Positions 58,952 through 64,000 of a stretch of DNA of 64,000 bases are shown one piece after another. The position numbers were made by a program, and so were the translations under genes. The notes under the pieces were generated by a model, which did not search any database, had not been told where the DNA came from, and was given only the letters and a program-made list of their open reading frames with translations. Position 1 is the stretch's first letter, and each line of letters begins with the position of its first letter. The stretch lies in NCBI GenBank assembly GCA_023023105.1, contig CP083824.1:2852001-2916000 (forward strand), read 5' to 3'. Source of the stretch: Enterobacter ludwigii. Lineage in GTDB: Bacteria; Pseudomonadota; Gammaproteobacteria; Enterobacterales; Enterobacteriaceae.

Positions 58952-58993
58952 GCTTTTCTGCGCCAGGTAAAATTGCCGGGGGCGAAAAGGGCT

Positions 58994-59890
58994 TCACATG
59001 CCAAGCTTAACCGGCATCCCCGAGCGCCGTTCAAGTTCAGTTCCTGCGCCCTCGTTAATCAACTGCGTCCGCTGCGCGGCTGAAATTGGCAGGGGCACTT
59101 TTCGGGTCGATTCAAATTCCGCACGGTTACGTGATAATGGTTCATGCACTTCCACCCAACGGCTACCGTCTGGCTCCGTGGTGACTTTAACGGGTCGATC
59201 GATAAGCTGCACTCGGGTTCCGACAGGAACATGGTCGAAAAGGTATTTGATGTCGTTATTACGCAGACGAATACAGCCCTGACTCACCCTCAGACCGATT
59301 CCGAAATTCGAATTTGTGCCGTGAATGGCATACAGCCTGCCGATATAGATCGCATACAGCCCCATTGGGTTATCTGGCCCGGCAGGGACAAACGCTGGCA
59401 GTGTTTTACCTTCAGCCGCATAGGCACGGCGCGTATTCGGCGTAGGCGACCAGGTCGTCCCCACCTGCTTACGCTCAACGGCCGTCACCCAGTTACGCGG
59501 TGTTTCACGCCCGGCCTGACCGATGCCGATGGGCAGCACTTCAACGGTGTTGCCGCCCGGCGGATAGTAATAGAGACGCATTTCTGCCACATTCACCACA
59601 ATTCCTTCGCGGACAGTATCAGGCAAAATCAGCTGCTGAGGGATCGTTAATGTCGCACCTGATTTGGGGAGAAAAGGATCCACGCCTGGGTTGGCCTCCA
59701 GCATATTACTCAGCCCCAGTCCGTACTGCGCGGCAAAGGCTTCAAGGGGCAACGTGTTACCCTGTGGAACAGTGATGGTTATCGGAGCACCCACAAGACG
59801 GCTGCCTTCGGGTGGCAAGGTATAGGTCACGGCAAACGCGCCGGGAACGGCGGCACAAAGCGTGAGAACGAACGAGGCAAGTCGAATCAT
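58994..59890 (-). CDS. ldtA: L,D-transpeptidase LdtA (ErfK)
   Basis: A 298-residue periplasmic enzyme of the YkuD family. Signal peptide residues 1-20 (ends AFA), an N-terminal LysM-like region ([20 protein letters not shown]), and the catalytic domain with [16 protein letters not shown] followed by the active-site Cys in QGCIRL. E. coli LdtA anchors Braun lipoprotein to peptidoglycan. The position next to tRNA-Asn agrees with E. coli. Confidence 0.95.
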   Translation of the reverse strand: MIRLASFVLTLCAAVPGAFAVTYTLPPEGSRLVGAPITITVPQGNTLPLEAFAAQYGLGLSNMLEANPGVDPFLPKSGATLTIPQQLILPDTVREGIVVNVAEMRLYYYPPGGNTVEVLPIGIGQAGRETPRNWVTAVERKQVGTTWSPTPNTRRAYAAEGKTLPAFVPAGPDNPMGLYAIYIGRLYAIHGTNSNFGIGLRVSQGCIRLRNNDIKYLFDHVPVGTRVQLIDRPVKVTTEPDGSRWVEVHEPLSRNRAEFESTRKVPLPISAAQRTQLINEGAGTELERRSGMPVKLGM

Positions 59891-59912
59891 AGTGTCCTGA
59901 GCTCGAAAATAG

Positions 59913-59940
59913 AGAAAGCCTGAACATAAGCAGGCTTTCT
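59913..59940 (-). terminator. terminator after P-type ATPase
   Basis: AGAAAGCCTG / CAGGCTTTCT 10-bp stem, 8-nt loop; in the minus direction it is followed by CTATTTT. Lies between the ATPase stop and ldtA. Confidence 0.8.
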
Positions 59941-59949
59941 CAGTTTACG

Positions 59950-62646
59950 CTATTTCGCCTCAGTTTTGCGCCACTTGCGTGTCAGAACTTTTTCCGCTTC
60001 AACAATAAGGAACATCACAAAACCAATCAGCAAGGTGATGACCCAGTAGCGGAACGGCAGCGCTTCTGTGCCAAACAGCATCTGCATGAAAGGTGCATAG
60101 ATAATGAGGAGCTGAAGCGCCAGCAGCACACCACTCACGATCCAAATCCCTTTATTTGCCAGCAGACCTTTGCTCAACGAGAAACCATCATTCACGCGGC
60201 AGTTGAGCATGTAAAACCACTGCGCCGTCACCAGGGTTTGCAGCAGCACGGTACGGATAAATTCCGCCGAGTAGCCACGCGGTTGCAGCCAGGCCTCCAG
60301 GATGAAGGCGCTGATGGCAATCATCAGGCCGACAAATACCACGCGCCAGATGGCATAGCCGTCCATCACATGCAGATTCGCCTTGCGAGGCGGTCGGTTC
60401 ATGATGTCTTTCTCGCCCGCCTCGAACGCCAGCCCAAAAGAGAGCGTCGCCGATGTCGCCATGTTCATCCACAGGATCAGGACCGGCGTCAGCGGGATCA
60501 GGTTCCCCGCCAGCAGCGCGATGATGATCAGCAGGGCCTGAGCGATGTTGCTGGGGATAACGAACAGAATGGTTTTTTTCAGGTTATCGTAAACCCGCCG
60601 TCCCTCATGTACCGCGCGGGCAATAGTGGCAAAGTTGTCATCCGTTAACACCATGTCGGCGGCTTCCTTGGTGACTTCCGTGCCTTTAATCCCCATGGCA
60701 ATACCCACATCCGCCCGCTTGAGCGCCGGGGCATCGTTCACGCCGTCCCCGGTCATGCCCACCACTTCCTGTTTACTTTGCAGGGCCTGCACAAGGCGGA
60801 ATTTATCCTCCGGGCTGGTTCGCGCGAAAATATCGTACTGCTGCGCGGCATCGCTCAGCTGACGATCGTCCATCGCCTCCAGCTCACGTCCGGTGATAGC
60901 GCTTGCGGCGTTACCAATACCCAACATTTGCCCAATACTCATCGCCGTTTGCGGGTGGTCGCCGGTGATCATCTTCACGCGGATCCCCGCCTGCAGGCAG
61001 TCGGCAATCGCGGTAATGGCCTCCGGACGCGGCGGATCCATCATTCCGGCAATCCCGAGCAGGATCACTCCATCCTGCAGGTCCGGATGATCCAGCTCTC
61101 GTTGACCGTCGCGGGCGGGTTTCCAGGCCGCAGCCACCATGCGCAGCCCCTCACGGGCATACTCTTCAATCTTCCCTTCCCAGTAAGGCAGATCGAACGG
61201 TTGCATTCCGTCATTCGTCTGCTGGTACTGACAGAGGCGGAACAGCACGTCCGGCGCACCGGTAATCAGAATCACTTCTTCATCGTCCAGACGGTAAAGC
61301 GTGGACATGTATTTATATTGCGAATCAAACGGGATTTTACTGCGCATTTCGGTATCGAGCGGCGGGAGCTGAATTTTCGCCGCCAGCACCTTCAGTGCGC
61401 CCTCGGTCGGCCCCCCGGTGATTTTCCACAGCCCCTGCTCGTCTTTGATCAACTGGCTGTCATTACAGAGGTCGATGGTGCGCAGGTAGCGTTCCAGTAA
61501 CGAACCCTGCACCACGCTGACGGGCGTCGGGTCGTCTACGGGGTGAATGTTCCCCACCGGTTCGTAGCTGTCTCCCTCCACGCGATAGGTTGTGTCAGCG
61601 GTAATCACCGCTTTGACCGTCATTTCATTCATCGTCAGGGTGCCGGTTTTATCCGAGCAGATGACCGTCATCGCGCCCAGCGTTTCCACCGTAGGCAGCT
61701 TACGGATGATGGCCTTGCGGCGCGCCATAGCCTGTACGCCAAGCGAAAGGATGATGGAAATGATCGCCGGCAGGCCTTCCGGCACCGCAGCAACGGCGAG
61801 GCTGATGAGCGACAACACCAGCTCGGAAACCGGCATATCGCGGAACAGCAGACTGAAGACAAACAGCGCCACCATCATCACCAGGATAGTGATGAAGATA
61901 GTCTTACCGAGCTTATCCATCTGCACCATCAGCGGCGTGCGGTGTTTTTCGATATCAGACATCATCTGATTGATGTGTCCAAGCTCGGTTTCGCACCCGG
62001 TTGCCACCACCACGCCTTTTCCACCGCCGGAGCTGACGGTAGTACCTGAATAAAGCAGATTATACCGGTCACCTAAAGGCAATTCCCCGCTTAACACATC
62101 GCTGTTTTTCTCTACAACGGTGGATTCACCGGTCAGAATGGCCTCCTCCACGCGAAGGTTATGCGCTTCAATCACACGCAAATCCGCAGGAATACGATCC
62201 CCGGCGCGGATCACCACGATGTCACCCGGAACCAGCGTCGTGGTAGGGATCGTTTCATGATTACCTTGTCGAACCACCACGGCTTCGCTGGAGAGCATAT
62301 TGCGAATACTTTGCAGCGATTTTTCAGCATTGCTCTCCTGAATGTGACCAATCAGTGCGTTAACGATGGCAACCCCGAGGATGACAAACATATCGACCCA
62401 CTGGCCCATAAAGAGCTTGAGTAGTGCAGCCACCAGCAGAACGTAAATCAGCACATCGTTAAAATGGGCCAGGAAGCGCAGCCAGGCGGGTTTGCCTTTT
62501 TTTTGCGGTAACGCATTTTCACCATACTGCTGGAGTCGGACCGATGCCTCACTGCTGCTCAGCCCCTCCGCAGTGGAGTTGATATTCGCCAGGGTGTCGT
62601 CAACGGTTTGTTGATAATAAGGACGTTCAGGTTTTTCTGTTTTCAT
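59950..62646 (-). CDS. P2-type cation-transporting ATPase
   Basis: An 898-residue P-type ATPase. N-terminal cation-ATPase domain, actuator motif TGES (ILTGEST), M4 motif AAVPEGLPAI, phosphorylation motif CSDKTGTLTMNE, nucleotide domain, hinge TGDGVNDAPAL, and C-terminal membrane segments. It resembles Ca2+/cation pumps of the SERCA/PMR1-like group, but M6 reads LWMNMATSATLSFGL, lacking the TD pair of Ca2+ ATPases, so Ca2+ specificity is doubtful. No mgt-type leader was seen. It lies 47 bp after a Usp gene on the same strand. Confidence 0.93.
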   Translation of the reverse strand: MKTEKPERPYYQQTVDDTLANINSTAEGLSSSEASVRLQQYGENALPQKKGKPAWLRFLAHFNDVLIYVLLVAALLKLFMGQWVDMFVILGVAIVNALIGHIQESNAEKSLQSIRNMLSSEAVVVRQGNHETIPTTTLVPGDIVVIRAGDRIPADLRVIEAHNLRVEEAILTGESTVVEKNSDVLSGELPLGDRYNLLYSGTTVSSGGGKGVVVATGCETELGHINQMMSDIEKHRTPLMVQMDKLGKTIFITILVMMVALFVFSLLFRDMPVSELVLSLISLAVAAVPEGLPAIISIILSLGVQAMARRKAIIRKLPTVETLGAMTVICSDKTGTLTMNEMTVKAVITADTTYRVEGDSYEPVGNIHPVDDPTPVSVVQGSLLERYLRTIDLCNDSQLIKDEQGLWKITGGPTEGALKVLAAKIQLPPLDTEMRSKIPFDSQYKYMSTLYRLDDEEVILITGAPDVLFRLCQYQQTNDGMQPFDLPYWEGKIEEYAREGLRMVAAAWKPARDGQRELDHPDLQDGVILLGIAGMMDPPRPEAITAIADCLQAGIRVKMITGDHPQTAMSIGQMLGIGNAASAITGRELEAMDDRQLSDAAQQYDIFARTSPEDKFRLVQALQSKQEVVGMTGDGVNDAPALKRADVGIAMGIKGTEVTKEAADMVLTDDNFATIARAVHEGRRVYDNLKKTILFVIPSNIAQALLIIIALLAGNLIPLTPVLILWMNMATSATLSFGLAFEAGEKDIMNRPPRKANLHVMDGYAIWRVVFVGLMIAISAFILEAWLQPRGYSAEFIRTVLLQTLVTAQWFYMLNCRVNDGFSLSKGLLANKGIWIVSGVLLALQLLIIYAPFMQMLFGTEALPFRYWVITLLIGFVMFLIVEAEKVLTRKWRKTEAK

Positions 62647-62693
62647 CGTTCCTTCCTCAGGTTCTTTTCAGAAATCACCTTGCTTTCATGCAA

Positions 62694-63125
62694 TTAACGA
62701 ATAACGAAAACAGGAACATGTGCGTAACGCACAATACTTGCCGCCTCTGAACCCAGGAGATGGGTTTGAATATTGGGATTTCGAGAGCCGACAATAATTG
62801 CCCCGGCAGCAAGTTCATCCGCCAGCTTAATAACCTCATCACGAACATTTCCGCTACGGACATGGAGGTGAACACGTTCTTCTGGCAAATTGAGTTTTTT
62901 GACCAGGTCAGACAGTTTTTCTTTAGAATTATTAATCATATATTCATCCATCTTGCGCGCATCTGAAATAAAACCACGCGTCAGTTCGGCAGAAAACTTA
63001 GGCATGACGTGCAGCAGATGAATGTCACCCGATGCGCTTTGTGCCAGGAACTGTGCATGCTGAAGGGCTTTATCAGCCAGGCTAGTCTCGTAAACATCCA
63101 CCGGAACCAGAATATTTTTATACAT
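62694..63125 (-). CDS. universal stress protein, UspF/UspG-like
   Basis: A 143-residue UspA-fold protein (MYKNILVPVDVYE; IIVGSRNPNIQTHLLGSEAASIVRYAHVPVFVI at the C-terminus, the nucleotide-binding loop of the UspF/G group). Start at 63125, with AAGGAT upstream; the frame is open to 63179. It probably forms an operon with the downstream P-type ATPase, hinting at ATP- or stress-linked control of cation transport. Confidence 0.92.
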   Translation of the reverse strand: MYKNILVPVDVYETSLADKALQHAQFLAQSASGDIHLLHVMPKFSAELTRGFISDARKMDEYMINNSKEKLSDLVKKLNLPEERVHLHVRSGNVRDEVIKLADELAAGAIIVGSRNPNIQTHLLGSEAASIVRYAHVPVFVIR

Positions 63126-63353
63126 ATCGAGCATCCTTTTTATAACCAACACAGTAGTGAGTGAAGCAATAAAATGCATTAAATGCAGGGAGTTACCCTT
63201 AATGCCAGTTACGGGAAAAAAAGATGAATGATATTAAACGTAGCACAGGAATATCAGGTTTAACGCTTACCCACTGATATTGGTTATTTAACATTTATCT
63301 TTTCTCCAACTATGCTCTTAGAAAGACGCTCTATACAGCGCATGGAGGAATGA

Positions 63354-63464
63354 ATGTACGGTTTAAGCCTTTTCCGTCTTGGTTTGTTTATTGCACTTGC
63401 CATTATTGCCAGCACGGCAATTGGGCTATTCACCTATATGGTTGTCACTGTTCTGGCAGAATAG
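63354..63464 (+). CDS. 36-residue single-pass membrane protein
   Basis: ATG with GGAGG 5 bases upstream; the product starts MYGLSLFRLGLFIALAIIAS and is almost wholly hydrophobic (residues 6-33), ending VLAE. It has the look of YohP-like small inner-membrane proteins, but I cannot name it. It is 58 bp before an efflux adaptor gene on the same strand. Confidence 0.65.
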   Translation: MYGLSLFRLGLFIALAIIASTAIGLFTYMVVTVLAE

Positions 63465-63522
63465 TGTCACCCCCTGCCCTTGCTACGGAAGAAATAAAAC
63501 AGTTATTTATTAGGGGAATACA

Positions 63523-64000
63523 GTGAATCGCTACCTCATTTTACCGTTCGTTATCCTAACGCTCACGGCGTGCGACCCAAAACCCGAGCAAGCCGCACCC
63601 CTGCCGCGAATGGTTAAAGTGGCGGAGGTAACTATCCCCGCTCACGCCCAGCAGCGTGTTTTTCCCGCACGTATTGAATCGGGTGATGCAACAGACCTCT
63701 CCTTCAAGCGAGGAGGTCAAATCGAGGCGCTCGATATACGTCAGGGTGCAGCCATTAAGCAAGGGCAGCAGCTCGCCAGGCTGAACGCCCGTGAAACCCA
63801 GCAGCGGGTAAACGACAGACAAACCGCAGCGACACTCGCCCAGCGACAGTTCGAACGCTTCCAGACGCTGGCGGGACGCCAGGCTGTCTCGAAAGCAGAA
63901 ATGGACGTACAGCGCGCGAACCGCGATTCGGCGAATGCAGCGCTGCAAATAGCCCGTGAAGAGCTGAATCAGATGACGCTCGTCGCCCCCTTCAGCGGGA
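63523..64000 (+). CDS. RND efflux periplasmic adaptor lipoprotein (5' part)
   Basis: Frame open to the window end (159 codons seen). GTG start with AGGGG upstream. The signal ends in a lipobox LTAC, so the protein is likely an inner-membrane-anchored lipoprotein. Then the membrane-fusion pattern: RVFPARIESGDATDLSFKRG, a biotinyl-lipoyl-like half (IEALDIRQGAAIKQGQQLARL), a helical hairpin, and the second lipoyl half starting LVAPFSG. An RND pump gene should follow downstream. Substrate unknown. Confidence 0.9.
   Translation, partial: MNRYLILPFVILTLTACDPKPEQAAPLPRMVKVAEVTIPAHAQQRVFPARIESGDATDLSFKRGGQIEALDIRQGAAIKQGQQLARLNARETQQRVNDRQTAATLAQRQFERFQTLAGRQAVSKAEMDVQRANRDSANAALQIAREELNQMTLVAPFSG

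Larger units (their letters stand above)
58831..58959 (+). repeat. 129-bp direct repeat, right copy
   Basis: Perfect copy of 41310-41438 in the same orientation, covering the tRNA-Asn gene and its terminator. Confidence 0.95.

Noticed and set aside
41310..58959. tRNA-Asn copies as att sites of an integrative element
   Set aside because: The repeat covers the whole tRNA with leader and terminator, no integrase is present, and multiple asn tRNA genes are normal for this chromosomal region.

Overview
The window comes from the chromosome of an Enterobacteriaceae bacterium. Enterobacter (cloacae-complex-like) is my best guess. The basis is gene order (fliK-fliR, rcsA, dsrB, yodD, dsrA, mpgP, dgcQ, yodC, yedI, yedA, vsr, dcm, yedJ, yedR, porin; later mtfA, tRNA-Asn, cbl, nac, tRNA-Asn, ldtA), which is E. 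coli-like but interrupted by blocks E. coli K-12 lacks. No species marker such as rRNA is present, so the genus is inference.

Layout. (1) 1-4959: 3' part of the flagellar fliK-fliR operon. (2) 5.0-16.2 kb: conserved backbone with rcsA, the small RNA DsrA, c-di-GMP and DNA-methylation genes and an OmpC-type porin. (3) 16.3-30.7 kb: a C4-dicarboxylate/citrate block. It holds a MurQ-like protein, the fumarate sensor pair DcuS-DcuR, ApbE, a three-domain soluble fumarate reductase, a DASS carrier, a class I fumarase, a CitH-type citrate symporter, a coupled periplasmic binding protein and a LysR regulator. A perfect FNR box lies in the divergent control region. (4) 31.0-41.2 kb: mtfA followed directly by shiF and a complete Fur-controlled aerobactin locus iucABCD-iutA, with no mobility genes. 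(5) 41.3-58.9 kb: a 17.5-kb stretch bracketed by two tRNA-Asn genes inside a perfect 129-bp direct repeat. Its left part is AT-rich and accessory: a pemIK toxin-antitoxin pair, a RidA-like protein, a frameshifted LysR gene, a holin plus M15 endopeptidase pair followed by an arylsulfotransferase-like protein with no signal peptide, a zinc-ribbon protein, three UshA-like nucleotidase genes (one with an in-frame stop) with a Tsx-like channel, and a divergent radical SAM/SPASM protein. Its right part is a LysR/GST pair and the conserved cbl-nac pair. (6) 59-64 kb: ldtA, a P-type cation ATPase with an upstream Usp gene, a tiny membrane protein and the start of an RND efflux adaptor.

How the parts work together. 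DcuSR probably senses external C4-dicarboxylates; the DASS carrier, fumarase and ApbE-flavinylated fumarate reductase would make and reduce fumarate without oxygen. The aerobactin genes make and import one siderophore. The nucleotidases and Tsx-like channel look like a nucleotide-scavenging set under a candidate CRP site. The most novel candidate is the holin / L-Ala-D-Glu-type endopeptidase / leaderless sulfotransferase cassette (44.0-46.6 kb), which has the parts expected of a minimal holin-endolysin (type 10-like) secretion unit.
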